Origin: Sporosarcina sp. BP05
GTDB taxonomy: Bacteria; Bacillota; Bacilli; Bacillales_A; Planococcaceae
DNA: 64,000 nt
Direction of reading: 5' to 3'
Assembly: GCF_014282005.1 (NCBI RefSeq)
Contig: NZ_JACFTD010000002.1
Span: forward strand, 248,001-312,000
The notes beneath the pieces were generated by a model. It was not told where the DNA came from and searched no databases. It saw only the letters and a program-made list of their open reading frames with translations. The position numbers and the translations under genes were made by a program. This document shows, piece after piece, positions 17,778-26,559 of this stretch. Numbering within the stretch: position 1 is the first letter of the stretch; every line of letters begins with the position of its first letter.

Positions 17778-17984
17778 ATGTTTAATTTTAATAAAAATAA
17801 ACAACTAAAAGCTGATTATCAAAAGTTAAAAGAAAACTATGCGGAAGTAAGACAATGTGAAGTTCAAGGGAAAAGTGAATTGGCGCGCTTACGAAAAATC
17901 GAAAAGGAAAATGAATTAATCAATCGTCTAATAAAAGATAATCATATTATAGGAGTCGCGACTAACAATGACAATGAAAAGTAA
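17778..17984 (+). CDS. Small coiled-coil protein, possibly the N-terminal part of a broken gene
   Basis: A 68-residue, highly charged, heptad-like protein (KADYQKLKENYAEVR, then LRKIEKENELINRLI). ATG is behind AGAGGTGTAGGC. The frame after its TAA continues directly into a second open stretch (YVSLYYDGDSITISLRNV) that is itself frameshifted further on. The pair may therefore be the remains of one longer protein or two neighbours. No family is recognised. Confidence 0.45.
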   Translation: MFNFNKNKQLKADYQKLKENYAEVRQCEVQGKSELARLRKIEKENELINRLIKDNHIIGVATNNDNEK

Positions 17985-17987
17985 TAT

Positions 17988-18270
17988 GTGAGTCTTTATT
18001 ATGATGGCGATTCAATTACTATTAGCTTACGCAATGTGTACACAAGACATCCACATCCTAGATTATTCGCAAAAATTCATCAGGATTTTCACGGGAAGTA
18101 TAAAACGTGTCAGCTAATAGATATATTTGCCGAAGGCGAAAATACAGGGTTGGCTTTCTGATGTTGATAAAGATCGCTTTGATAAACTTGAACATTTCTA
18201 TAAGAAAAATGGGTTTAATGTCAGTTTTAACGAAGATAGAACAAGCGGAAGAATAGCGTTAACACTATGA
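17988..18270 (+). pseudogene. Frameshifted hypothetical gene
   Basis: From GTG 17988 the frame codes for a soluble protein (SLYYDGDSITISLRNVYT, then HPRLFAKIHQDFHGKY) until a stop near 18161. A neighbouring frame then carries on with protein-like sequence (WLSDVDKDRFDKLEHFYKKN, then GFNVSFNEDRTSGRIALTL) to TGA 18268-18270. A single-base slip near 18150 explains the break. It is followed by a copy of the recurring terminator. The function is unknown. Confidence 0.45.
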
Positions 18271-18294
18271 GTAAATCTTAAATGAACAAACATG

Positions 18295-18318
18295 AGAACG
18301 TCCAAACCCGGGCATTCT
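18295..18318 (+). terminator. Recurring cassette terminator, copy 2
   Basis: AGAACGTCC AAA CCCGGGCATTCT followed by seven T. The stem and loop wording match copies 1 and 3. Confidence 0.6.
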
Positions 18319-18376
18319 TTTTTATTGAAGGATTCCCTCCTTTTTTGTCGAATACTGGAAAGGGGGGGTTATAGGA

Positions 18377-19501
18377 ATGAACAAGTATAATGTGTTTATT
18401 GATGAATCAGGAAATTCGGGAATGAACATATTTGATAAGGAGCAACCTTATTTTTGGATAGGGGCTTTAATAATTCCCGAAAATACTTCAAGCTTAGCTG
18501 AAGAAGAATTAAAACCATTATTGAAGTATTTTGATACGAAGGAATTACATGGGAACCAATTGGGAATTGGGAGAATTAGCGAGGTTTCTAAGCGTTTAAT
18601 TAAGACTTACAACAAACTAGATGCTAAGTTTTTATTCGTTAGAGTTGAAAAAGGCCATATAGCATCTATGAAGTTTGTAGATACATTAATTGATAGCGGC
18701 CATAACCCTGCTATCCCTCACCTATATTATGCCTCAAGAGGTACGAGGTTATTGTTAGCTCATCCTATTGCCACTATGCTTAGTGAAGGGGCTAAACAGA
18801 TTTTTTGGGATATTTTTAGAAATCACAAAGTTGAAGATTATATAAAGTTTTTAAGGGATTTCAAATCGACAGTATCAATATACATTCCTGATCCAAGGTT
18901 GAGAGAAATACTATATGATGCTCTTGATTTTGGAATTAGAAATCCTGAAAGGTTACTTGATGATTGTCAAGGTGAATATGAGTCACCAAACTTAGTGGCT
19001 TTTAGCTCGATGTTGGATGGATTAAAAAACGTTCTACCCAACTCTGAATCTAAAATTACTACTATAATTCATGATGAACAAAATCAGTTCGCTAGATATC
19101 TCAAAGAAATGTTTGATATATTGAAAAACTTTTCGGTGAATCAAAAAATTGTTGGATATCCAGAAGTAAAGATAACGGAAACATATACAGAACAATTATC
19201 TTTTTTATCTTCACATGATTCGGCAGGGCTACAGCTTATTGATGTACCATTATGGCTTTTAAAACAGGTTACTGATAATGATAAAGTGTTGACAGGGGAT
19301 GCTTCTTTACTGTTGGATTATATAAAAGAGAATGGTTATATTTCTCACTTTTCTTATGAGACATTGACGTTGGAAGCAATAAAAATGAATGAAGAAATAA
19401 TGTCTAGGTCATTTACAGAGCAAGAACTACAAGCTGGTTTAGCAAAAGTTCAAGAATTGGAGAAAGTGCGAAAAAGTAATTTGATTAGGGGCATGAATTG
19501 A
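18377..19501 (+). CDS. DUF3800 domain protein
   Basis: A 374-residue protein beginning NKYNVFIDESGNSG, the hallmark IDESG motif near the N-terminus of DUF3800 proteins, a family with a predicted RNase H-like fold common in prophages and defence islands. Further acidic positions lie around HDEQNQF (about 235) and SADSAGLQLID-like wording (SSHDSAGLQLID, about 285), where the family places additional metal ligands. ATG is behind AAAGGGGGGG. It sits as a single-gene unit between two copies of the same terminator, which suggests acquisition as a cassette. The activity is not known. Confidence 0.8.
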   Translation: MNKYNVFIDESGNSGMNIFDKEQPYFWIGALIIPENTSSLAEEELKPLLKYFDTKELHGNQLGIGRISEVSKRLIKTYNKLDAKFLFVRVEKGHIASMKFVDTLIDSGHNPAIPHLYYASRGTRLLLAHPIATMLSEGAKQIFWDIFRNHKVEDYIKFLRDFKSTVSIYIPDPRLREILYDALDFGIRNPERLLDDCQGEYESPNLVAFSSMLDGLKNVLPNSESKITTIIHDEQNQFARYLKEMFDILKNFSVNQKIVGYPEVKITETYTEQLSFLSSHDSAGLQLIDVPLWLLKQVTDNDKVLTGDASLLLDYIKENGYISHFSYETLTLEAIKMNEEIMSRSFTEQELQAGLAKVQELEKVRKSNLIRGMN

Positions 19502-19524
19502 TTTCGGGAATGATAATACTAATT

Positions 19525-19549
19525 AAAGAACGTCCACCCGGCGTTCTTT
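19525..19549 (+). terminator. Recurring cassette terminator, copy 3
   Basis: AAAGAACG / CGTTCTTT, an 8-base stem with loop TCCACCCGG, then TTTTTATTTTT. It closes the DUF3800 unit. Confidence 0.7.
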
Positions 19550-19670
19550 TTATTTTTCCGAAACAAGGGATGTGGAATGAACTGGTAAGGAAGTCGTAAA
19601 ATAAGCTAGCGTTATTATTTTATGAGCTATAATTGATTAATCCAATAAAATAAAGGGGGATTATATCAAA

Positions 19671-19859
19671 ATGGTTCAGAGAATAACCGTAAACATTATT
19701 TCTACTGCTATACTTTCCGATAACGGAATATATAGATATCAATTGACCGGGAATTGGGATAAGAGCAAGCGAAAGGCTACGGTAATAATGATTAATCCAA
19801 GTAAGGCGAGTGTGTATTTACATGGTAATACAGAAAAGTGTATCAATGATTACAAATAA
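19671..19859 (+). pseudogene. Truncated DUF1643-like gene
   Basis: Sixty-two residues with SDNGIYRYQLTGNWD followed by ATVIMINPSKASV match the N-terminal third of DUF1643 proteins (YRY-L-R-WD, then IMLNPSTAD). The conserved Thr-Ala-Asp after NPS is replaced and the frame ends after TEKCINDYK, so about 100 residues are missing. ATG follows AAAGGGGGA. It probably represents an inactive remnant. Confidence 0.55.
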
Positions 19860-19951
19860 TTGACTCCAATAGAAATAATAATAGATGAATTAAATATGTC
19901 CTATTGATAGCTTCGAATTATCTTTAGGAAGTAGGTCGGGGGAATTTGATT

Positions 19952-21592
19952 ATGGAAGAATATAATATTCGAGTGGCAATGAGAGATTTTGTTCTGAATT
20001 CAATAAATGATTATATTGAAGGGTATGTATCAATTTATCAAGAAGATATAGGGTTTATGTTATATTATCCGATATTTACAATTGAGTATAGATTTAAAGA
20101 AGAAACACCTAACTTTGAAAGGGCTGGAAATGACAGAAATGCTTTGAGCTGGTTTTTAGGCAAGCTTATAAAAAAAGGAATAGATTTTGATTTAGAATTT
20201 AAGCATACTGAGAGCGATTTTAAATACTTCATAGCTAATCATTTGCCGAAAATAAAAAACCTTTATTTTGATTTTTTAAACTGTGAGCAGATTATGGATA
20301 TGAATTCAATTGCTAAAAGTCAAATTGAAAAAATAGAAGATAAAAAATATAAATTCACATTGGCTTTCGTTGACGGCGGGTTTAGAAAAGAATATTTATA
20401 TTTCAATGGCTTTGCTAATAAAGCGGAATTTAAGAAGGAGCTTTTTATAAAAACTCAAGCTTCAAATAGAATTGTCGAAAAGTATCGAGTTGATAATAAA
20501 AAGTCATATCGGAGAATCAAAAGATTGTTAATTGATGTGGATAGAGAACTACTTGATTTATGCTATGAATCTATAGAAATAGATTTAAATCATTTAGGAG
20601 GCAATGTGAAAAGTCGTGTTATAAGAAATATCGACGAATTAAAATTAATAATTTCTTTCTTTTATTACTGTAGCATTGTTATAAACTACTCCTATGATAT
20701 TGGAAAGGCTATGGGAAGTGTCACTTCTTCTGATTTATTATATTTCTATGACAAGGAATGGATTATAAATAAAATAGTTCAATATACAGGATTAACAGAA
20801 AATAGAATTAAAAATTATCTAGACTATTTTAATTTTGAGGGAGAGGGAAGTTTATCTGAATTTCCATTATTATTCCATAAAGAGAAAGTATTATTTATCG
20901 CTTCGTCCTGGATGTTAAACGACTTTCAATTTAGTATAGTAAATGGACACTATTATAAGAAAAAATCTTTTAATAATCGTGACAAGACTATCTCACATAG
21001 CGTAGTAAATGATATTGCAACAAAAGTCCAAAAGTTTTCTAATATTGTAGTTGGAAATGAAGTTTATTATGAATTTGAAAATAAAGGAAGAATTTTAAAT
21101 AGTGATATTGATGTAGCCTTATACGATAAAAATTCTAATACTTTTTTAATTATTGAATGTAAATGGAAAGATAATCATTATATAACTGTTGGTGAGGAAA
21201 ACTATAGGAAAATACATCAGTCTTTAAACGAAATTTATAAAGAACAAATTAGTAAACATAAGGCTTTTATTGATTCAGACAAAGAAAATTTAAGCTTTGT
21301 TTTAGAAAATAAACTTCAAACTGAAGAAATTGCTAATAACCCAGATATACTTTATATCTCTGTAGATAAAAGAAGCCAACTTTATGTTGATGGGAATATA
21401 TTAGTCCCATCTTATGGTCTCTTGTGGTTATTTGAATTGTATTCAGACAATAATGTACTTCACTTAGATGAGGTAATTAAAGATCTTAGAAAACAAAAAA
21501 CAACAGCTATTTATGTAAATATTAGTGATCTTAAAGAAATAAAAGTTAACGACGAAATTATTATTGTATCCGATGAATTTTATTCTTTATAA
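19952..21592 (+). CDS. Hypothetical protein with C-terminal PD-(D/E)XK-like nuclease motif
   Basis: About 546 residues. ATG 19952 has GGTCGGGGGA upstream. The N-terminal 350 residues are alpha/beta, AT-rich in coding and without a recognised domain. Near the C-terminus, NSDIDVALYD (about 383) followed by FLIIECKWK (about 402) forms the D ... ExK pattern of PD-(D/E)XK nucleases, with an upstream Glu in KVQKFSNIVVGNEVYYE as a possible third ligand. Location in a defence-rich stretch supports a nuclease role. No partner gene is adjacent, so it may act alone. Confidence 0.6.
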   Translation: MEEYNIRVAMRDFVLNSINDYIEGYVSIYQEDIGFMLYYPIFTIEYRFKEETPNFERAGNDRNALSWFLGKLIKKGIDFDLEFKHTESDFKYFIANHLPKIKNLYFDFLNCEQIMDMNSIAKSQIEKIEDKKYKFTLAFVDGGFRKEYLYFNGFANKAEFKKELFIKTQASNRIVEKYRVDNKKSYRRIKRLLIDVDRELLDLCYESIEIDLNHLGGNVKSRVIRNIDELKLIISFFYYCSIVINYSYDIGKAMGSVTSSDLLYFYDKEWIINKIVQYTGLTENRIKNYLDYFNFEGEGSLSEFPLLFHKEKVLFIASSWMLNDFQFSIVNGHYYKKKSFNNRDKTISHSVVNDIATKVQKFSNIVVGNEVYYEFENKGRILNSDIDVALYDKNSNTFLIIECKWKDNHYITVGEENYRKIHQSLNEIYKEQISKHKAFIDSDKENLSFVLENKLQTEEIANNPDILYISVDKRSQLYVDGNILVPSYGLLWLFELYSDNNVLHLDEVIKDLRKQKTTAIYVNISDLKEIKVNDEIIIVSDEFYSL

Positions 21593-21650
21593 ATACCAAT
21601 AATTGTAGTATTATCTTTAAGTCTTTTTGTGTATTGAAGTCAAAGTTTTA

Positions 21651-21682
21651 TGTGACGGTTGGTTCGATTCCCGCAATCTCCA
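21651..21682 (+). other. tRNA/tmRNA 3'-end-like sequence, candidate attachment site
   Basis: TGACGGTTGGTTCGATTCCC followed by GCAATCTCCA has the T-loop GGTTCGATTCCC and an acceptor-like end reading CTCCA, as at the 3' end of bacterial tmRNA (ssrA) and some tRNAs. No matching 5' part is present, so it is not a gene. Integrating elements often carry such a 3' fragment as their att site. Confidence 0.45.
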
Positions 21683-21724
21683 TATAAAAACTGCTATAAA
21701 TTCGGTGCAACGGTTTAGACGGTT

Positions 21725-21766
21725 AGGGATATTGAACGGGAGTTGAACTCTTGTTGAATATCCCTA
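21725..21766 (-). terminator. Terminator of the resolvase gene
   Basis: AGGGATATT (21725-21733) pairs with AATATCCCT (21757-21765). It lies 26 bases beyond the resolvase stop on the minus strand. Confidence 0.5.
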
Positions 21767-21791
21767 TACATTAACTTTTCATAGTGCTGCT

Positions 21792-22403
21792 CTAAATTCT
21801 AACCAACGCTTCATACTCTTTCACCATTTTATAAAAAGATGTTTTCCTCATATCGGCTTCCTCTATTGCTTTTACTGCTGTAATCTCCCCGGATTGCCAT
21901 TTTTCATAAGACTGAATGAATTCTTCCGTTATTTCGATTGATGGCCGTCCGAATTTTACGCCATTTGCAATGGCTGAATCAATTCCTTCACGCTGCCGTT
22001 TTCGAATACGTTCACGTTCATCTTCTGCAATCCAGGACAGTACCTGTAGAATTAGATCGGAAATAAATGTCCCGATACTGTCCTTATGTTTTGTAGTATC
22101 TAACAACGGCATGTCCAGAACGACGATGTCGACACCGATTTCCTTTGTCAGCTCTTTCCATTCATTTAGAATGTATTCCTTGTTTCGTCCAAACCGATCG
22201 AGGGAGTGAATATAAAGAGTGTCACCTTTCCTTATCATCCTCTTCATCAATTGATAACTTTCACGTTCAAAGTTTTTCCCCGACTGTTTATCTATAAATA
22301 TATCCCGATCACCAATTCCTATATCTTTCATCGATGCAATCTGTCGATTTTCATTTTGATCTTTTGCACTTACCCTGACATATCCAAATTTTCGTGGTTC
22401 CAA
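21792..22403 (-). CDS. Serine recombinase, resolvase/invertase family
   Basis: A 203-residue small serine recombinase. The catalytic Ser12 lies in GYVRVSAKDQ. The Arg cluster is seen in DRFGRN and in the E-helix ending RERIRKRQREGI. A C-terminal helix-turn-helix (about 145-195, GRPSIEITEEFIQ and KTSFYKMVKEYE) binds the subsites. It is most like Tn3-family and plasmid Bin3/TnpR resolvases, which resolve cointegrates or plasmid multimers at a res site. That site appears to lie directly upstream (22430-22600). No transposase gene is adjacent, so it is either an orphan of a Tn3-like element or a stability gene. Confidence 0.88.
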   Translation of the reverse strand: MEPRKFGYVRVSAKDQNENRQIASMKDIGIGDRDIFIDKQSGKNFERESYQLMKRMIRKGDTLYIHSLDRFGRNKEYILNEWKELTKEIGVDIVVLDMPLLDTTKHKDSIGTFISDLILQVLSWIAEDERERIRKRQREGIDSAIANGVKFGRPSIEITEEFIQSYEKWQSGEITAVKAIEEADMRKTSFYKMVKEYEALVRI

Positions 22404-22429
22404 AATAGAACACCCCCCCTTTAGAAAAT

Positions 22430-22600
22430 TCGTTTCCTAAAGTGTACAATTCTGTTCGAAAAGTCGCAAATAAATGAGTGAACGTTCGAAAAGCGGTTTT
22501 ATATATTTACGAACTATTTTTCGCAATGTATTTCATATCAAACAGGGTGTTCGTTAAAGTGTACTTTTACGAACGTGAATACTTTGATACTTATTTTGCA
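22430..22600. promoter_or_regulatory. Probable res site of the serine recombinase
   Basis: The divergent intergenic region repeats the half-site ACGAAC/GTTCG(T/A)AA several times. One clear subsite is GTTCGTTAAAGT / ACTTTTACGAAC with GT between the arms (22549-22574). Others lie near 22455, 22485 and 22508. Multiple inverted subsites next to the gene are the standard res organisation, and would also let the protein repress itself. Confidence 0.5.
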
Positions 22601-22751
22601 GATTTAATGTGAATGATAAAAGGAGGTAGCATTGGAACTTATAATTACGAATGCTATACTACTGTTGTAATAGTGAATATTCAGTAAGAAAGGTATTCCG
22701 CAAACTGGCTAATACATAGTTTGAAGACATAAATGAGGTGAGGTTTTATAG

Positions 22752-23078
22752 ATGTTAAAGATCGTTATTATTTTTATTTTGGCAGGCTTAGCAGAAATTG
22801 GTGGAGGTTATCTAATTTGGCAATGGCTAAGAGAGGGAAAATCTGCTGTTTTAGGATTATTCGGAGGAATAGCATTATTTTTATATGGTGTGATAGTGAC
22901 ATTCCAAACGTTTCCATCCTTTGGTAGAGTTTATGCAGCCTACGGAGGAGTCTTTGTCTTTCTGTCTGTATTGTGGGGATGGGGAATTGATAAAAAAACA
23001 CCTGACGTATATGACTTTCTAGGTGCTTTTATCTGCCTGATTGGTGTTTCAGTGATATTGTTTGCACCACGCCAATGA
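22752..23078 (+). CDS. ynfA: YnfA/UPF0060 family small membrane protein
   Basis: A 108-residue protein with four hydrophobic helices and short loops. The conserved features [10 protein letters not shown] (helix 1), [18 protein letters not shown] (loop and helix 3) and [11 protein letters not shown] (helix 4) match the YnfA family, distant relatives of SMR-type efflux pumps. ATG follows GAGGTGAGG. In other bacteria it has been linked to drug or metal tolerance. Here it directly follows the recombinase region and precedes a MATE exporter, consistent with a resistance cargo. Confidence 0.9.
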   Translation: MLKIVIIFILAGLAEIGGGYLIWQWLREGKSAVLGLFGGIALFLYGVIVTFQTFPSFGRVYAAYGGVFVFLSVLWGWGIDKKTPDVYDFLGAFICLIGVSVILFAPRQ

Positions 23079-23299
23079 AAGAAATAATCTATTCTCCTTC
23101 CAAAATAGGGAGCAGTTGTCGCATAAGATCTGCGCTTCAATCGGGCCAGTTATTTGATAAATCTTTTGGCGAATAAAGACCTCTTTCGATCAGTTCTCTT
23201 CATGATTCAATCCTCATTTTTGTATACCGGTAACAGATTCTTAATCTAAAGGATAAGAATCTTTTTACCGGAAATACTAATAATCTTGGGAGGATTATC

Positions 23300-24727
23300 A
23301 TGAAAAATAATGATGTTACCATACCTAATTCAAAAAGCACAAAGGATAAAATTAAGATTATTTTAGTGCTAGCATTGCCTGCGGTGATAGAAAATTTATT
23401 TCAGACGATTCTCGGCTTTGTTGATACTTACTTTGTATCGAAAATTGGTCTTGCTGAAGTTTCAGCAGTTGGTGTCACTAATGCTTTGCTTGCCATTTAT
23501 TTTGCTTTGTTTATGGCAATTGGCGTTGCAGCTAATGTACGAATAGCAAATTTCATTGGAGCAAAACAGCCAGAAAAAGCACGACATATTGCCCAGCAAT
23601 CAGTTATATTGGCTATTTTGATTGGCATATTGACGGGAATTATTACTATTTTCTTTGCAGAACCATTATTAAAGCTGATGGGAATAGAAGAAAATGTGCT
23701 CGAGGCAGGGGTTATTTACTTTAAAATCGTAGCTATCCCCTCTGTATTTATGTCTTTAATGTTTGTGCTAAGTGCAATCTTAAGAGGAGCGGGTGATACA
23801 CGTGCCCCAATGAAAGTCAGTATTTTAATTAACATAGTTAATGGTGTGTTGGACTATATTTTAATTTTTGGGTTCTGGTTAATTCCCGAAATGGGCATTA
23901 CTGGAGCTGCAATAGCAACTGTTGTTTCAAGAATTATTGGTAGCCTTGCTCTCTTTTATTATATAAAGCGTACTCCTGTTCTTGCTTTTAGGAAGGATTA
24001 TTGGAAGCCAGATAAACAACACATACGGGAATTAGTAACTCTCGGAGGCCCTGCTTCTGGTGAAAGGCTAGTCATGAGGATTGGACAAATCGTTTACTTT
24101 GGATTCATTGTCGCACTTGGTACAAATGTTTTTGCAGCACATCAAATTGCAGGAAACGTGGAAGTTTTATCATATATGATTGGCTACGGTTTTGCGACGG
24201 CAGCAACCATTCTTGTTGGACAGCAAATTGGTGCAGGAAACATAGGCGAAGCAAAGAAATATGCAGTCCTTTGTACAGGGATCGGTATTGGTTTGATGAC
24301 CATTATAGGCGTTCTGATTTTTACTTTAGGAAACTGGGCAGGCAGCATATTTACGAACGACGCTGAGGTAATTGAAAATATCGGAACCTCCTTAAAAGTG
24401 TCGGGTGTTTTCCAGCCATTCCTCGGTTTATTACTCATTCTTACCGGTGCATTTCAGGGAGCGAATAACACCAAGTTTCCAATGTACCTGACAGCCGCTG
24501 GTATGTGGGGAATTCGAACATTACTTGTGTATTTATTAGGAATTCAACTTGGATGGGGACTTCTTGGTGTATGGATTGCAATTGGTATAGATATTGCTTT
24601 TAGGGCTGTGGTCTTAACTATACAGTTCAAGCGTGGTAAATGGATTTCTGTTAAAAAGGACGCTGAAGATGAATGTCATCCTCAAACGTCAAAAGAAACT
24701 ATGTCCGGATGCGTTAATAACTATTAA
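23300..24727 (+). CDS. MATE family efflux transporter
   Basis: A 475-residue membrane protein with about 12 hydrophobic segments in two related halves, the layout of MatE-domain cation-coupled multidrug exporters. Recognisable parts are the N-terminal ALPAVIENLFQTILGFVDTY and the second-half repeat GGPASGERLVMRIGQI. It ends in a Cys-containing tail (DECHPQTSKETMSGC), unusual for the family. ATG is preceded by GGGAGGATTATC. The next gene begins 21 bases later, so the two are probably cotranscribed. The substrate cannot be told from sequence. Confidence 0.88.
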   Translation: MKNNDVTIPNSKSTKDKIKIILVLALPAVIENLFQTILGFVDTYFVSKIGLAEVSAVGVTNALLAIYFALFMAIGVAANVRIANFIGAKQPEKARHIAQQSVILAILIGILTGIITIFFAEPLLKLMGIEENVLEAGVIYFKIVAIPSVFMSLMFVLSAILRGAGDTRAPMKVSILINIVNGVLDYILIFGFWLIPEMGITGAAIATVVSRIIGSLALFYYIKRTPVLAFRKDYWKPDKQHIRELVTLGGPASGERLVMRIGQIVYFGFIVALGTNVFAAHQIAGNVEVLSYMIGYGFATAATILVGQQIGAGNIGEAKKYAVLCTGIGIGLMTIIGVLIFTLGNWAGSIFTNDAEVIENIGTSLKVSGVFQPFLGLLLILTGAFQGANNTKFPMYLTAAGMWGIRTLLVYLLGIQLGWGLLGVWIAIGIDIAFRAVVLTIQFKRGKWISVKKDAEDECHPQTSKETMSGCVNNY

Positions 24728-24748
24728 ATAAAATTGGAGGAATCTGAA

Positions 24749-25426
24749 ATGGAACAACATCATAAAAATCATATAGATACAACAAAGGAAAATGAAATTC
24801 AGGTAACTATTTCTTATCAAAATAAGGTCTTTAAATTGTATTTAGAAGATGATGAGGGAAACGGACCGGAATTAGAGCTTAATCACGAGAAACTACTTCA
24901 CCTTATAATTGTAAGTGAAGATTTAAATGAATATTTTCACCTACACCCTGTTCAAAAGAATGAACAAGCATTCGAAATCGATATTGTATTGACAGGTCAC
25001 TCATATATGGCTTTTGTGGACATTAAACCTAAAAGGAAAAATTACACGATTAAAGGGATTACCGTACCAACAGGTGATAACATTGATCGTCATAACATGA
25101 GTACTGGTTTAAATATAGATAAACAAGGGACAAAAGAGATTAACGGGGTAATAGTTGAATTCCAGCATGATTCATTTGAGACTGGAAAGGATATCAAACT
25201 TAATTTTAACATCAAAAACGCAATAGCTGAACCTTACTTAGGAGCATTAGGTCATGTGGTAATTATTGATGAAAAAGTAGAAAATTTTATTCATGTTCAC
25301 CCCATCTCAGATGAGAGTACATTGTTTCAAACACAATTTGATAAGCCGGGATTATATAAATTATGGGCAGAATTTAAATTTGATGGAGAAGTCACAGTCT
25401 ATCCGTATGTGATTAAAGTAGTGTAA
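24749..25426 (+). CDS. Hypothetical His-rich two-domain protein, metal-related
   Basis: About 225 residues. ATG 24749 has GGAGGA 7 bases upstream and is preferred over TTG 24734. The protein is made of two beta-rich repeats, each ending in an FHLHP / FIHVHP motif (about 70 and 190) that looks like a metal or haem ligand site. The start is His-rich (MEQHHKNHIDTT). There is no signal peptide, so a cytosolic location is likely unless exported otherwise. Similar two-domain proteins occur beside copper and zinc genes. The exact family is not recognised. Confidence 0.6.
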   Translation: MEQHHKNHIDTTKENEIQVTISYQNKVFKLYLEDDEGNGPELELNHEKLLHLIIVSEDLNEYFHLHPVQKNEQAFEIDIVLTGHSYMAFVDIKPKRKNYTIKGITVPTGDNIDRHNMSTGLNIDKQGTKEINGVIVEFQHDSFETGKDIKLNFNIKNAIAEPYLGALGHVVIIDEKVENFIHVHPISDESTLFQTQFDKPGLYKLWAEFKFDGEVTVYPYVIKVV

Positions 25427-25626
25427 AAGGAAAAAGTCGAATTATAATTCAAATTAGGGGAATACTACACAGCTCCCGCAGAAAATTCAGCAATTCATAC
25501 AGAATTCCAGCTAATTTAAGCTGATTTACCAAAGTATAAACTTAAATATAATAATCTATTCCATAAAAATACAATTGAGACATCAACTTACAACAGTAAG
25601 TCCATCGAAGTAGAGGGGGTGAGAAT

Positions 25627-25779
25627 ATGAAAGAATGTTGTTCTACAAATGGAGAAAATCAAAAAAAAGAAGCTCAAGCTCAACCTCAAGAACAAGAAAA
25701 CTGTTGTACACCTCGGGAAGAGGAACACAAACGGGATACGATGAAAGAGAAAAAACATGAACATGGTTGTGATTGTTAA
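25627..25779 (+). CDS. Cys/His-rich 50-residue peptide, probable metal-binding
   Basis: A short gene with ATG behind AGAGGGGGTGAG. It contains seven Cys in three clusters (KECCS, ENCCT, GCDC) and three His, joined by a Gln/Glu-rich linker, which is a metallothionein-like composition. A terminator follows 54 bases later. It is probably cytosolic and may bind copper, zinc or arsenic. Context with the preceding His-rich protein favours metal handling. Confidence 0.55.
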   Translation: MKECCSTNGENQKKEAQAQPQEQENCCTPREEEHKRDTMKEKKHEHGCDC

Positions 25780-25832
25780 ACGTTAAATTCAGGATGGAGA
25801 CACATTTCATGCCGTTGCTTATTATATGACGA

Positions 25833-25875
25833 AAAAAGACATCGTTCCTCAAATGGGGGAAACGATGTCTTTTTG
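25833..25875 (+). terminator. Terminator after the Cys-rich peptide gene
   Basis: AAAAAGACATCGTT pairs perfectly with AACGATGTCTTTTT around a 14-base loop. Confidence 0.8.
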
Positions 25876-26031
25876 ATCTACATGGACTTTTTAGTGACCT
25901 CGAACATTTCCGGGGTCACTTACTAGCTATCTAGGGAACAGGGTCTTTTTTTTCAGTCCATTTTATGGGGCGCAGTTCAAATATGCAGAAGACGCACTTT
26001 TTCAAATGGGTTTAAGGCCTGATATTTTTAA

Positions 26032-26559
26032 TATAGTAACATCAATGACAAATTAAGAATATTTTCTGATGGAGAAGTTCATAAAACAAGTGATTTTTAT
26101 GACCGGTTCGCACGTGAGTTCTCTTTAATAGATGCACAAAAAGCAGAATATTTACCAAGCGGAAAGCAGTTAGTATATCGCAATCGTATTGGTTCGGCTC
26201 GTACATATTTATTTAAAGTAGGAATGTTGGAACAAGTTCAAAGAGGGGCTTATAAAATATCTGATCGGGGGAATTCCATTCTTAGCAACCCTAATATCAT
26301 AGCCCTTACTCCTAATGATTAAATTGGATATAAAGAATTCCAAGACTTTCAAGCCATTGGAACAAAAGGGGATTCGATTCAGCTAGAATTTGTATATTAC
26401 GAAAAATTGGATCCTGAAGAACAATTGATAAGTAGTTATTTGCAATTGAAAAATACTTTGTTGGATGAGTTAATAGAAAAAGTAAATTCAGGAAGTCCAG
26501 AGTTTTTTGAAGAACTTGTTGTAAAATTATTAGTCTCCATGGGGTATGGCGAAGAGTAA
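26032..26559 (+). pseudogene. Mrr-type restriction protein, decayed N-terminal part
   Basis: In one frame: DGEVHKTSDFYDRFAREFSL, YLPSGKQLVYRNRIGSARTY, then RGAYKISDRGNSIL, a stop (TAA within CCTAATGATTAA, near 26320), and SPEFFEELVVKLLVSMGYG to TAA 26557. This is the Mrr N-terminal winged-helix domain and the linker leading into the restriction endonuclease domain. The start codon region, an internal codon and the whole catalytic D-QAK part are missing. It is inactive scrap of a type IV enzyme for methylated DNA. Confidence 0.75.

Noticed and set aside
21651..21682. A tRNA gene
   Set aside because: Only the T-arm and acceptor end exist. No D-arm, anticodon arm or 5' acceptor half is found upstream.
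22206..22424. Forward-strand ORFs over the resolvase
   Set aside because: Shadows of a clear minus-strand serine recombinase.
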